Positions 11,201-22,039 of a stretch of DNA of 64,000 bases are shown one piece after another (position 1 is the first letter of the stretch; the number at the start of each line of letters is the position of its first letter). Below the pieces are notes generated by a model, which worked only from the letters and a program-made list of their open reading frames with translations, was not told where the DNA came from and searched no databases. The DNA is from Liolophura sinensis (lineage: Eukaryota; Mollusca; Polyplacophora; Chitonida; Chitonidae). The DNA lies in NCBI RefSeq assembly GCF_032854445.1, contig NC_088297.1, positions 3,411,991 through 3,475,990 of the forward strand. The letters run 5' to 3'. A program made the position numbers and the translations under genes.

Positions 11201-14200
11201 CAGCAAGTAATGTGAACTGAATCACTTGTACACGTGGATTCGATGAGAGCAAAGATATCTTATCGTAGCCTACAACCATTTTATCTTTAGTTCACCAGGG
11301 TTTTCTTTCCTTATGGCTCATGATGAGCCCAAGACCAACTCATGCTCTCCGGCAGTACGTGGAATTGTCCAGCAGCCTGTGGATGGCAGGGATTTCCCAC
11401 GGGCTCTGACGACTTTGTTCCCACCATACAGTTAAATGCTGGTTGCCTTTGTATAAGTGAAATACTCCTGAAAAATTCCAGTCAAATAAATAAATAAATA
11501 AATAAATATGAAAACGTAATGGCTGTATAATCTTTCTTCATTGAAACTTTATGGATCTAGTTTGTTTACAGCTCTTTTGCAAAATTTCATCTAAATTATG
11601 GCCATTTTTTTGTCCTAAATTTGACTTGTGACTTAATTTTGCATTCAAAACAACCTATTTTAGACCAGTTTTTGGGGTGTTTATCATATCCACTATATAC
11701 AGGTGTGCTAACAGGTAAACTTACATCACCTGTACAGGATTTGTACCCATAATTGTAACATAACCTTTATTCTGATGGCTCAAACGGGTAGGAAACACAT
11801 ATTGTGAAAGTAGTACTTCTAAAATATTTACTTGTTTATTTATTTAATATTTAATGTTTCAAAGTCATTTACACGTTTTTAGTTGACCTAATTTTTAAAC
11901 CTTTTCATAATATAACAGGATAATTTCCAATCAAATTTCTGCACCTGTAATAATGTTGTAATCAGTTTGACATTCAACTGGCTTTACTAGCTTGGCCAAA
12001 CTCTGGCCTTCAAACTGCGGATGGTCGTGGGTTTCCCCCAGACTCTGCCAGGTTTCCTCCCACCATAATGCTGGCTGCTGTCATCTCAGTGAAATATTCA
12101 GAAGTGCAGTATAAAACACCAATAAAATTAATAAATAAATAAAACCTGGCCTTCAGCTCCGTCCATGAATAAAGCTGATCATGCAGTGTAGACCAAATCA
12201 TGTGCTCAAAATATACAGACAGTGCCTAAATAAACGCCATGTAACCTGCAAAAAGATAGAAGAATTACTGTATATGACAGCCGGAAGGAACATAAGTAGC
12301 CAGAATAAACCACCTAACTTCGGTAGGCACTTGACAAACCTTCTGACTTAAAACCGCAGCAAAACTGCTAAGAACTGGATTCTAACCTGCAACTTGATCA
12401 GTCAGGGTGAGAACGAAACCTTAGATGATTGACACTCAAAAAGGACACCTTAATTAAGATATCGGTGGGTGATTAAACCCACAAAAATTAGGCACTTTAT
12501 GAGCACTGATTGGATCGCTCCACAGCACTACAGTGCTCGAGTCTCGTTTAAAATATAATTAGGCAGCACTGATTGGATCACTCCACGGCACTACAGTGCT
12601 CGAGTCTGGTTTAAAATATAATTAGGCAGCACTGATTGGATCACTCCACGGCACTACAGTGCTCGAGTCTCGTTTAAAATATAATTAGGCAGCACTGATT
12701 GGATCACTCCACGGCACTACAGCGCTCGAGTCTCGTTTAAAATATAATTAGGCAGCACTGATTGGATCACTCCACGGCACTAGAGTACTCAAGTCTCGTT
12801 TAAAATATAATTTTATCTAATACAGAGCAGGCACGAATTTGTCATCAAAGTTACAGGCATGAAGTTTAATTGGAACCGGTATGAAAGTTCCCGTTGGAAT
12901 CGAGAATTAGTAGTTTGTGATTTTGAAACTTCGCAACTGAAAACCTGGCAGTGTTTGAATGCGCTGTCTTACCTGCATGGTGAAGGCGGGGGTTTATTGT
13001 GATTTCTTCTGTCTATAAACTTGTCTTACCTGCATGGTGAAGGCGGGGGTTTATTGTGATTTCTTCTGTCTATAAACTTTTCCTACCTGCATGGTGAAGG
13101 CAGGGGTTTATTCTGATTTCTTCTGTCTATAAACTTTACTTACCTGCATGGTGAAGGCAGGGGTTTATTCTGGTTTCTTCTGTCTATAAACTTTTCTTAA
13201 CTGCATGGTGAAGGCAGGGGTTTATTGTGATTTCTTCTGTCTATAAACTGTTCTTACTTGCATGGTGAAGGCGGGGGTTTACTGTGATTTCTTCTGTCTA
13301 TAAACTTTTCTTACCTGCATGGTGAAGGCAGGGATTTATTGTGATTTCTTCTGTCTATAAACCTTTCTTACCTGCATGGTGAAGGCGGGGGTTTACTGTG
13401 ATTTCTTCTGTCTATAAACTTTTCTTACCTGCATGGTGAAGGCAGGGATTTATTGTGATTTCTTCTGTCTATAAACCTTTCTTACCTGCATGGTGAAGGA
13501 GGGGGTTTTATTCTGATTTCTTCTGTCTATAAACTTTTCTTAACTGCATGGTGAAGGCAGGGATTTATTGTGATTTCTTCTGTCTATAAACTTTACTTAC
13601 CTGCATGGTGAAGGCAGGGGTTTATTCTGATTTCTTCTGTCTATAAACTTTTCTTAACTGCATGGTGAAGGCAGGGGTTTATTGTGATTTCTTCTGTCTA
13701 TAAACTGTTCTTACTTGCATGGTGAAGGCGGGGGTTTACTGTGATTTCTTCTGTCTATAAACTTTTCTTACCTGCATGGTGAAGGCAGGGATTTATTGTG
13801 ATTTCTTCTGTCTATAAACCTTTCTTACCTGCATGGTGAAGGCGGGGGTTTACTGTGATTTCTTCTGTCTATAAACTTTTCTTACCTGCATGGTGAAGGC
13901 AGGGATTTATTGTGATTTCTTCTGTCTATAAACTTTTCTTACCTGCATGGTGAAGGCGGGGGTTTACTGTGATTTCTTCTGTCTATAAACCTTTCTTACC
14001 TGCATGGTGAAGGAGGGGGTTTTATTCTGATTTCTTCTGTCTATAAACTTTTCTTACCTGCATGGTGAAGGTAGGGGTTTATTGTGATTTCTTCTGTCTG
14101 TAGACTTGACTGTGATCATATTAGTGAAAAATTTTTGAGTACTGAATAAAATACTAATCAGTCAGTCACTGTTTGGTCGTTCATGGCGTTGACTAGAAAC

Positions 14201-17200
14201 CTACAATTCACCATTTTTTGTTGTTTTGTGTTTTTTTCAGGCCAGGAAAGGTTTGGTAACATGACTCGTGTCTACTACAAAGAAGCTGTTGGAGCCTGCG
14301 TCGTTTTTGATGTCACAAGAGCGTCAACTTTCGAAGCTGTCACAAAATGGAAGAACGACCTTGACAGCAAGGTCCAGCTCCCTGACGGTTCTTCAGTTCC
14401 CTGTGTGCTTCTAGCCAATAAGGTATCTGATTGCAGATAATTTCTATACATAAACTTACAACGTTACAACAGAGGGCACTGGCTAGCCAACTCGTGTATT
14501 GGCAGAGGTAAATCCAGGAATCAATCCTGGTTCGAGTCACACCTAAGAGGACGTTCCAGCTTCCTCGCCTTGGCGTTCAGCATGAAGGGGATAGTGCAAC
14601 AACTGGTTGACCCGTATCAGTATAATGGCTCGGGCGGGGCCGTTTACTGGCCTTCGGTAAGACGTTTAAGTGAAGCAGCACTATATAAAAGAGCGGCGGA
14701 AATCCATCCTGTAACAAGGAGGCATATTACATGCACACTAAGGATTCCTTCGTCGTCATGTGACTGAAAAAATTGTTAGGTACGACGTTAAACCCAAGTA
14801 CGCACTCACTCACTCACTCACTCACTCACTTACTCATTCCTTATTTGGCCAAGACGCACATTGTTTAGCCTGTGCCAAACACGGTTACCATGGCAACAGG
14901 CTTCATTTCATCCCTCACTGGTTTAACTGAGGCTTAGGGTCAAAGACGTTTGTCGGGTAGGCCTACATTGGGAAGTGGGATTTTTTTCTTTCGTCCTCTC
15001 CAAGTTAGATTCCTCGAGAAATAAACCTGACTGCTGTCATTTATTTTATTGACTTATGCAGCGTTGGATTTACGTGTCACTGAAGGAGGCCTGAACTACC
15101 CAGTGTGTGTGCCCGTGTTACTCAGTCTTCCCCATAACTACCGGAAGAGGGGTGAGGCGGGGGTGGGGTGGGGGAATTCCCTAAATGATCATAAATTTCA
15201 GCCAGGCCAAACTTGCCCATTTTTCCTGATTCTGAGGCTTCTATCGATTTTAGAAAGGTGTTCTGAGGTTTGCTTGAAACAAGGGATGATATTGCGCTGG
15301 AAAATTGGAAGTTTCAGTGCCAAAAATAGCATTTTGTGACATTTATTTGCCTGTAAAAATGCCGTGCACATTCCCTAATTTTTTTTTTTTTATTTTGTGC
15401 TAATAGTGTGATCAAGCTAAAGAAGGCTTAGTGAATAACACTACACAGATGGACGAGTTCTGTAAGGAAAAGGGATTTATAGGCTGGTTTGAGACGTCCG
15501 CCAAAGAAAATATCAACATCGATGAGGCCGCCAGATTTTTAGTCACTAAGGTAAGTAGACGTATATTTTTTGATTTGGTTGGTGTATTGTACTATGCTGC
15601 AGTTCTTATGCTTGCAACCTTTTCATATGCTTGCAAAGTATTTAGCTAACCATATCCTGAAGGTTTTAGTTTGTGTAGGCTGGTCAAATTACACTTTTTG
15701 TGAAGTTGTAAAATTTGCTAATCCAGCCAATGTGGTTTTGTCTCCAAAATCAAATGAAAAAGGTGCATAAATTGCACTGAAAGTTGCTCTTTCATATGTG
15801 AAAAGATTGAGGAATTTCATTTCCTAGCAGGTTAATGAGTGGAGGAAACTGCAATGCCAGCAGTTTGATTTGATTTATTTATTTATTTATTTGATTGTTT
15901 TTTACGCCATACTCAAGAATATTTCACTCATACGCCGACGGCCAGCATTACGGTGGGAGGAAACCGGGCAGAGCCCGGGAGAACTCACGACCATCCACAG
16001 GTTGCTGGCATACCTTTCCACGTACGGCTGCAGTTTGATTGAATCATTGTCTTTCCCATAATAAATAGCCGCACCAGAAAATATGGGAGTTTTGAGATTA
16101 AACTCTTTTGTCGCCCAAGTCCTACTGTATCAGAACTTAGACTTAGCAGAAATGTCAGGTAAATTTTTCTGATTTTAATTGACTGATATGGCTGTGTTCT
16201 GGTGACACCACTTTGCTTCAGGAACTTACTGAGTTCACAAACTCTTGGCTCCCTAAAACGTTTTTCAGATTCAGTATTATAGTATAACTAATTGAATATA
16301 GTTGCCTAACATTTTTTCATAGGTCATTTAATTGGTACAGTATCAGACTTTTTTTACCTTCAGTGATGAAAGAGTTAAAACATGAAACTGCCCTGTTGAA
16401 AAGTCCTTAACCTGTAGCATGAATCATAAGTAACATGCTGAAATCCAGTTCTCGCTAGTTCGGCTTCAGATTTTGCTTTGGGATGTTTATCAGGTAGCTG
16501 ACGAAGATCAGTGGTTACTCTGAGTTTACTCCAGTTTTCTCCGCACATGAATGTGACTGCCATTGTAAGAATGAAAAATTCTAGTATTGAACAACAATCA
16601 ACCAAAGTAATAAACAATCAGAATATTTTTGAATCATTTATTCATATTTTCATTTTCAAATGCTCCACTTCTTGGAATCCAGCAAGTCATTTGTGCTTGA
16701 AAAAAAATCAGATAATTCTAGGTGATACACTGAAGGATACAATGACCTCTGTTTGACCTTGACCTATATGTGAAGTCATACATCTGGTTGTTTGACCCAG
16801 ATAACCTCCAGTCTTGGACAAACAGCCTGTTTACTGCAGATCTTTGCCACATTGAGGGAAACTTGGACAATGGGAACCTTTTATTCCTAACCAGCTTCTC
16901 AGTTCTGCAATGTGTGCACATATGTAGATGATAGATACATGTCAGAACATGCAGTATTTGAAACAAACAACTTCATTTATAGCACAATGCAGTTCTGTTT
17001 TCTGCCAGCTTTTCAATGTCTTTGTGTTGTTACTAAATTTTGAATGTAAGAATTAGGACGAATTGTCATGCCACGCCCACTGCCAGTCACAGACAGTGGG
17101 TGTGGCTTGACTTGCTTGATGTACTGCTCAGTAAGATACATAGCACCTATCCGGTATCACTTGTATGGTTTTTCCATATTTGGACATACGCATTCTCCCT

Positions 17201-18163
17201 GCTAACGGGCGCTTGGATATTTACACAGTGTTGTATTGAATGCACGAGGTGTAGGTTCAAACCTGACCTTAGATGGGAAACTTCTAGAGTCCCCTCCCTC
17301 ATTGTTTGTGGGCAGGTTTTAATTGGTGACAAGAACAGAAGAGTTTATCGCTAAAGGTGAAAATAATCGTACTGTACCATGTGACTATTAAGCAACATAT
17401 CTGGATTACATTTACTGTAACACGCTTGTCAGAAAAATGTTTCGCAAAAACTTGTGTACAGTAGAAGAACGATGCCCACTTAAGCTGTACTGTTGGAATC
17501 TCAGTAAGTACAGGAAAGAACAGCTATGATTTTGTACCTCAGAATTTTCTAAGAAACGTGATCGGTAAATTAAGGTTAACAATAGGTGCCTAACCTTTTT
17601 GACAGGTCACATGATACAGTAGGACGTCTTTTGCTCTAACTACAAAGGAGTTCGAGCTCAGAACTAACCTATTGGTGCCCAACATGTCTTGACGTGACAA
17701 AGTTTGTCAGTGACTTGACAGTGGTTTGTTCTTTACATCGGGCACCCCTGTTTCCTAAACACAAAAGGGTTACCTTTATTTCATTGGTGTTTTACATGAT
17801 ACTCAAGACTATTTCACTTCTACAATGGCTGCCAGCATTATGGTGGGAGGAAAGTGCTATAAAACACACAACCATCTGCAAGGTTGCTGACAGACCTTGC
17901 CATGTACCACCATCATTTAAGTGAAAACTTATTGAATAGAGTGTTAAACAGTCATCTTGTAAATAAATAAATAATAAAGTTAAAACTGTATAAGGTGTAG
18001 TGAATTATTAAGTTATTTGGGTAGTAATTAAGTTAATTAAATGAATGCTGTCTGAAGATTGTGGCTGTGGCCTGTAATACAATAATGTTTTCGTTTATTT
18101 CTCCAGATTTTACAAAACGATAAAGCGATGATCTTGGTCAAGAAAAAGAAAACGAAAGAATAG
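5096..18163 (+). CDS. RAB32: Rab32/Rab38-family small GTPase gene (spliced, first exon not found)
   Basis: Five exons (5096-5221, 9563-9641, 14241-14422, 15407-15550, 18107-18163) join with matching phases into a Rab GTPase. Visible motifs are the P-loop GELGTGKT, the Rab32-type switch I stretch IGVDFALKV, switch II WDIAGQERFGNMTRVYY, the guanine-binding NKCD split across exons 3 and 4, and the SAK motif in ETSAKEN. The family directs traffic to lysosome-related organelles such as pigment granules and acts on membranes through C-terminal geranylgeranylated cysteines. The first visible exon opens in phase 0 without a start codon, so a short upstream exon is missing or lies left of the window. 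The last exon as read ends at a TAG without cysteines; a shifted frame gives the expected double-cysteine end (see the last exon). Invertebrates usually have one gene ancestral to Rab32 and Rab38, so either name fits. Confidence 0.93.
5222..6437 (+). other. Rab intron 1, left part
   Basis: Unique-looking intron DNA; no exon, array or repeat that I recognise. The open frames here have no protein similarity I can name. Confidence 0.5.
6438..6625 (+). repeat. Dispersed repeat D, copy 1
   Basis: Resembles 15195-15362: both carry ttgcccatttt, then a ctgat block, atcgat(c/t)ttagaaaggtg and gtgtaaaaatg or ctgtaaaaatg near the end. A weaker relative may lie at 44195-44240. Confidence 0.5.
6638..7390 (+). 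repeat. 45-bp minisatellite in Rab intron 1
   Basis: About 16 units of ttttaggtcatttactgtgt plus gtacacaagactgtccattg plus agaag. The period is a multiple of three, so frames of 80-92 codons stay open. Shortened units with ctgaaggtacacaagactga recur at about 6866, 7138 and 7315, a higher-order pattern. Confidence 0.95.
7812..8070. repeat. MITE-like family M1 copy, interrupted by a SINE
   Basis: It starts gttttcaagttcgaactctt and contains catactgtatcatttgacc and aaaaagttattcagagtaga, shared with 50395-50640. The right part seems cut by the SINE at 8073. Confidence 0.5.
8073..8157 (+). repeat. SINE family A fragment
   Basis: Body and tail only: ggtttcctcccatcataatt, ggccgccgtcatataagtg and an aataaataa-type end. 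Confidence 0.8.
8230..9480 (+). other. Rab intron 1, right part
   Basis: No recognisable gene or repeat. A short (AAGT)n tract lies at 9487-9505 just left of exon 2. Confidence 0.5.
9563..9641 (+). CDS. RAB32: Rab32/38 exon with switch I and DxxG
   Basis: The acceptor is tgttcag and the donor is GCAG|gtacat. It encodes IGVDFALKV and LQLWDIAG; the exon ends after one base of the Gly codon (phase 1), completed by the next exon. The reading frame stays open past the donor through the pyrimidine-rich array in the intron. Confidence 0.93.
9700..11030 (+). repeat. 126-bp pyrimidine-rich minisatellite in Rab intron 2
   Basis: Degenerate units at the left pass into regular 126-bp units made of four to five related submotifs such as cctccagtttcctcatccct. 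The plus strand is almost purely C and T with scattered A. Because 126 is divisible by three, the frame entering from exon 2 stays open to 11035, reading Pro/His/Ser/Leu repeats; I read this as intron, not protein. Confidence 0.95.
11343..11512 (+). repeat. SINE family A copy
   Basis: Diverged: ctctccggcagtacgtggaa head side, tataagtgaaatactcctga and an aaataaataaata end. Confidence 0.8.
11513..12007 (+). other. Rab intron 2 stretch, nothing recognised
   Basis: AT-rich unique-looking intron DNA. Confidence 0.5.
12008..12143 (+). repeat. SINE family A copy
   Basis: aaactgcggatggtcgtggg, ggtttcctcccaccataatg, gtgaaatattcagaagtg and an aataaataaataaa end. Confidence 0.85.
12502..12812 (+). repeat. 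63-bp tandem array (five copies)
   Basis: Five units of agcactgattggatcactcc, acggcactacagtgctcgag and a ttaaaatataattaggc end, in Rab intron 2. Confidence 0.95.
12970..14105 (+). repeat. 57-bp minisatellite in Rab intron 2
   Basis: About 20 units of ttacctgcatggtgaaggcg, gggtttattgtgatttcttc and tgtctataaacttttc. Runs of two-unit variants repeat in order, so part of the array was copied as a block. It ends about 135 bases before exon 3. Confidence 0.95.
14241..14422 (+). CDS. RAB32: Rab32/38 exon with switch II
   Basis: The acceptor is tttttttcag and the donor is AAG|gtatct. It encodes QERFGNMTRVYYKEAVGA through VLLANK, covering switch II, the central strands and the first half of the NKxD motif. 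182 bases, phase 1 to phase 0. Confidence 0.95.
14470..14830 (+). repeat. tRNA-derived SINE family B copy
   Basis: Matches the fuller copy at 60229-60595: aggtaaatccaggaatcaat, tggttcgagtcacacctaag (B-box-like), gcgttcagcatgaaggggat, gtacgacgttaaaccc and a (CACT)n tail. The tRNA-like head is diverged. It lies just after the exon 3 donor. Confidence 0.85.
15195..15362 (+). repeat. Dispersed repeat D, copy 2
   Basis: See 6438-6625; shared ttgcccattttt, atcgattttagaaaggtg and ctgtaaaaatgcc blocks. Confidence 0.5.
15407..15550 (+). CDS. RAB32: Rab32/38 exon with NKxD end and SAK motif
   Basis: The acceptor follows a T-rich tract and ends taatag; the donor is AAG|gtaagt. It begins CDQAKEG, completing NKCD, and contains FCKEKGFIGWFETSAKENIN, both typical of Rab32/38. 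48 codons, phase 0 at both ends. Confidence 0.95.
15685..15825 (+). repeat. Dispersed repeat E, copy 1
   Basis: Resembles 18665-18800: both carry a ttttgtctc(c/a)(a/g)aaa block, gtgcataaattgc and a tgctctttcatatgtgaaaa-like end. About 140 bp. Confidence 0.55.
15866..16035 (-). repeat. SINE family A copy
   Basis: Antisense copy starting with a (TTTA)n tract, then caagaatatttcactcatac, gccagcattacggtgggagg and ccatccacaggttgctgg. Confidence 0.9.
16085..16390. repeat. MITE-like family M1 copy
   Basis: Left end has attaaactcttttgtcgccc and actgtatcag; right end, inverted, has ggtacagtatcag and gaaagagttaaaac. The imperfect inverted ends and about 300-bp size fit a MITE. Confidence 0.6.
17335..17662. 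repeat. MITE-like family M1 copy
   Basis: The left end has cgtactgtaccatgtgac; the right end has gtcacatgatacagtaggac, its near reverse complement, followed by gctctaactacaaaggagtt. About 330 bp. Confidence 0.65.
17768..17905 (-). repeat. SINE family A copy, diverged
   Basis: cattggtgttttacatgata, gccagcattatggtgggagg and a tgcaaggttgctgacagac block. Confidence 0.8.
18107..18163 (+). CDS. RAB32: Rab32/38 last exon, apparently frameshifted
   Basis: The acceptor is tttctccag. In phase the exon reads ILQNDKAM, then ILVKKKKTKE and a TAG, with no prenylation cysteines. From about 18130 another frame reads DLGQEKENERIALDG, then KPPSERTQKKSCC and a TGA at 18214-18216, which matches the Rab32 style of hypervariable tail ending in two cysteines. 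The upstream part of that frame has a stop at 18121, so one lost base near 18128-18133 (between ATG and ATC) would explain both halves. The true coding end is therefore probably 18216. Either a sequencing error or a real loss of the membrane anchor. Confidence 0.8.
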   Translation: MLQNDKAMILVKKKKTKE

Positions 18164-18339
18164 CTTTAGATGGAAAGCCTCCGTCAGAAAGAACACAGAA
18201 GAAGTCATGTTGCTGATATTATAATTGTTCATATTAATGTAAACAATTTCATCGATTCATATGTTCGAGAATTGAAAAGAGGATTATACATTTGAGAAAT
18301 GAACTTGACATATACTGAAGATCTCTGTATGGTGTAGAC

Positions 18340-18505
18340 ATTTCCTATCACGTACACACTTCTGTATGGCATGCACACTTCTGTATGGCGTACACAATTC
18401 TGTATGGCGTGCATACTTCTGTATGGTGTACACACTTCTGTATGGCCTACACACTTCTGTGTTGCGTACACACTTCTGTATGGCCTACACACTTCTGTGT
18501 GCACG
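18340..18505. repeat. About 20-bp minisatellite
   Basis: Eight or so units like cacacttctgtatggcgta, in the presumed Rab 3' UTR downstream of the last exon. Confidence 0.85.
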
Positions 18506-18664
18506 TAACTGTTAATAACTCGGACCTGTTAGTCTTGTAACAGAACGTACTTGGTGTCGTGAGATGTAGAAAAAAAATACAAACTGTACCGTGATTCTTC
18601 AGCCTTACCGCATGTTTGCAAGGTGTTTATTTAAAAATATTCTGAGGACATTATTTTGTGTACA

Positions 18665-18800
18665 CTGCAAAAGTTACTGTTTTTGTGATGCCCTTAAATC
18701 AATCCAGTCGAAGTAGTTTTGTCTCAGAAATGAAATTTAAATTGTGCATAAATTGCTCTTTTATATATAAAAAAGTTGAGAAATTAGGGTAATTAAATGT
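18665..18800 (+). repeat. Dispersed repeat E, copy 2
   Basis: See 15685-15825. Confidence 0.5.
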
Positions 18801-18915
18801 GTTTAATGGAAAACTCCGGCAGAGTTTCTGCAGAAGTTTGGATCACTTTTTTCAGTTAAGTGCCATTAGTAATGGTTGGTATAATGCTTTGTAGTACTGT
18901 GTTTGTCATTTTAGA

Positions 18916-19065
18916 TCAGTCTTCCAGCAACCTGCGGATGGTTGTGGGTTTTCCCCGGGTTCTGCCCGGCTTCCTCCCACCATAATGCTGGCCGCTGTCG
19001 TATAATTGAGTGAAATATTCTTGAGTAAGGCAATAAACACCAAATAAATAAATAAATAAATAAAT
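18916..19065 (+). repeat. SINE family A copy
   Basis: ccagcaacctgcggatggtt, ttcctcccaccataatgctg, gtgaaatattcttgagtaag and an aataaataaataaa tail. Confidence 0.9.
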
Positions 19066-19069
19066 GATT

Positions 19070-20985
19070 TTTAGACCTACGTTGTTATGATTGGTCACAA
19101 CATATAACAGTGCAGTTAGTATTGTAGTTGGTAGATGATGTAGGCAAAATTGTACAGGTGGTCAACATTCATGATTTCAACATAAATACAAAACGGTCTG
19201 TGCTTCACAACAACATCTGCCCAAATCTTTCACAACTTGGGGTGTCTTTACTTAGTTCACCTTAAGGCTAACATTTTTCAGGTGACATTTTTGCTTGAGT
19301 CTGATTGATTTGTTCAACGCATAGTACCGGGTACGACTAATTAGTCTTTGTGAAGTTTTATTAATTTCTTAATAAAACAAGCCAAAAAGTGTCTTGTGAG
19401 AAATTCCATTTGCTTTGGAAAGTGAATTTGTATTTACAAAACTTTCAGTAGAATACAATATATCAACATACAGTAGCTTTATATTGATAATTGCTTGTTG
19501 TTTGGAATTTGTCATTGTGTTGACAATCAAAGATGGCAAGACAGGCCGGATGCATCAGTATGTCAGGTTTACTACTACATGCCCATCTTCAGCTGTTTTC
19601 TATCCTCATGAGTTTTTGTCTCCTTCATATCTTAAACAGTCCAATTCTTACTGCTGCAGAAATTCCTTATTTCTTCTTTCTTAGGGCTGTTTGTTTTGTG
19701 AATGTGTATGTTTCTTTTGGGGTTTTTTTTTTTCAAATATGATCAGGAGTGATATAAGATATTGGAGTTTTGAAGGAGTTTGATTTTTGAAAATTATGTA
19801 CAAAAAATGACAAGCAAAAGATGTATAAAATAGTCCATTGCCTAAAATATGAAGTTACAAAGTCAACCTGAAGACGGCTAAAAATGGTAAATGTTCTTTA
19901 GCTAAGCTACATGTATTGTTTGTGTGATTTAGAGCAAATGTGCTATGTCTTTAGGTCCAACCTCATGCTGACAGTGTAGACTCAGGGGAGATAACTCTCA
20001 GTTGTGCAGCGGATAAAGGGAGACAACTTGTATATAGATTCAACCAACACTGATGAACACACAAATATATTGAAACTCAAAATTATAAAAAAAAAAGACT
20101 TAATTTCATCTTGAAGTTTTGCTAAGATCTCAGAGAAAATATAGAATAAGAGAATAACCGAAAATAAATGTCGGTTTTTAGATGCAAGTTAAATTGAATC
20201 TTTTTGACTTGCATTTCAAAAATATTTCTGAAGAAAGATTGACCAACTGATATTAGAGAAATAATATGCATAGAATACAAATTTTGGTGCTGTTGAATGG
20301 CTATTTAATTGTATCCACTAATTTTCACTGATTGTGATTTTACCTGTTTTGTCTACCATTATTTGGACACGTATATCAGAGTAGCAGCTAATGGACTTGC
20401 TTGAAGCAGGAATACAATATCTTCCACAGATGTACATATAACAGTTGCATGTGATATTTATGTTTCAACACAAAATGCCAAAGATTGTCTTATTATTAAA
20501 ACGGCCGAAAAATGTGTTTTATTTAGTCAAGAAAACCACCAAGAAATCATTTTTATTCAATTATGAAAAGAAAAGCGATAAATCTTTTTTTTCTCTCTCT
20601 TTCTGAATATGTACAGATTTGTAACCTTATATATAGGATCTACTAACTTGGATCAACCAGTACTTTAACATATTAAAAAAAATTTTTACAGAAGCATAAA
20701 AGGCTTTTTTTAAGTATTCAATAACTTTTCCGCATTTTAGTTCTCTTTAAATTATATACACATGGTTTGTATTTTTAGAATACCCTTAGTTCATACTGCA
20801 TGTGTGCAGTTTTACTGACATGTGCACTTGTCCTGAAAAGATAAAGCTTGTAGCTAGGCTATGTTCCTTTTATGACAATGGTAAAACATACATGTGAATC
20901 AAGTATTATCCCTGATGAAGATGTTAATCGACATATGTTAATTGGTGCGGCGGGACTTTCTTTATTTACATAATCAATAGCACCC
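19070..20985. other. Downstream of Rab gene, no exon recognised
   Basis: AT-rich DNA, perhaps the 3' UTR and intergenic region. An AATAAA occurs at 19371-19376. No array or named repeat seen. Confidence 0.45.
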
Positions 20986-20988
20986 TGT

Positions 20989-21200
20989 TTCTTCTAATTT
21001 TTAGGACAGATATTAGTTGTACTGAAAGCAGAGAATTACATTTCTCTTCCAATTATTTTTAAAAAGTAAAGAGATGAAAATGTTTTTCATTAGATGAACT
21101 AATCACGTGGAAAAAAAGAAAGAAACAGAATATTCCTGCTACAATTACATGTATATTGGGTAAAAACAGCAGATCAGGTGTCCCAAAAATTAGAAGAATT
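20989..21200. repeat. MITE family M2, 212 bp with 20-bp inverted ends
   Basis: The left end TTCTTCTAATTTTTAGGACA and the reverse complement of the right end differ at one base. Subterminal sequence (agatattagttgtactgaaa at left, tttttacccaat-type at right) matches both ends of the 1.24-kb element at 33993-35235. No coding capacity. Confidence 0.75.
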
Positions 21201-21205
21201 AGGGT

Positions 21206-21925
21206 ATAGTATCTAATTTTATAATTACATATTTGTATGTATTTTGTATATGTACATAAAACGCAAAAATGGCGTGTTAAATATGATATACCGGTATGTG
21301 AATTGTGCAATTGCTGATTTAATGGATGATCGGTTTATATCAAGTTGTTCACCAAGGAAATGGCTATGTAAATGCTGAGTTTCATCTGATTGTTGATGCA
21401 CAGATCCAGTGGTGAGTCACCACATTGCTTTAACTGGACTGTAAAAATGGTGAAGAGGATGGAACTGTACAACTGTTAAGATGATTCACCATATTATTGT
21501 GTTAACTGGATTGCAACAAAATGAAGGTGAAATGTGCAACTCTGTGCCGTAATGAATCACAAAATTGATGTTGTAAGTGGGCAAAGTAATTGTTCAAATG
21601 AATTCTCTTTGTAAATTGAGCTACTTAAAGACATTTGTACATGTATGCTAGCATCTTGAAATATCAAATTGTTGTTGTGATTTTTTTTTTTTTTCATTTA
21701 ATCTACTTTTATTCTTTAACTGCAGTTCTTGAAGTGTGAGAAGTCAATGTGCTCTTGTTAATTTGCATATAATTTAGCTGAAAAATGATTTTTATTTTGA
21801 TACACCTGTTGAGATGTGGCTGATGGCTCATGCTGATACTTCAGACATTTCTAAATACATTTTTAGCAATACGCTTCGTATTACATAGCATAGGCAAATG
21901 TTATAACCTTGCTTTAATAAAAATG
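21206..21925. other. Intergenic stretch, nothing recognised
   Basis: Some loosely repeated phrases (gattcaccat, aatgaatcacaaa) but no clear unit; no gene seen. Confidence 0.45.
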
Positions 21926-21927
21926 AC

Positions 21928-22032
21928 TCTCCGGTAGTACGTGGAAAGGTCTGTCAGCAACCTTTGGACAGTCGTGGTATAAATGAAAATATTCTTGTGT
22001 ACGGCATATAACACCAGTCTTCCAAATAAAGA
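21928..22032 (+). repeat. SINE family A copy, shortened
   Basis: ctctccggtagtacgtggaa then tcgtggtataaatgaaaata and ttcttgtgtacggcatataa; the middle of the body is missing. Confidence 0.75.
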
Positions 22033-22039
22033 CTAATAC

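Noticed and set aside
14570-14767. 65-codon frame after Rab exon 3
   Set aside because: Lies wholly in SINE family B.
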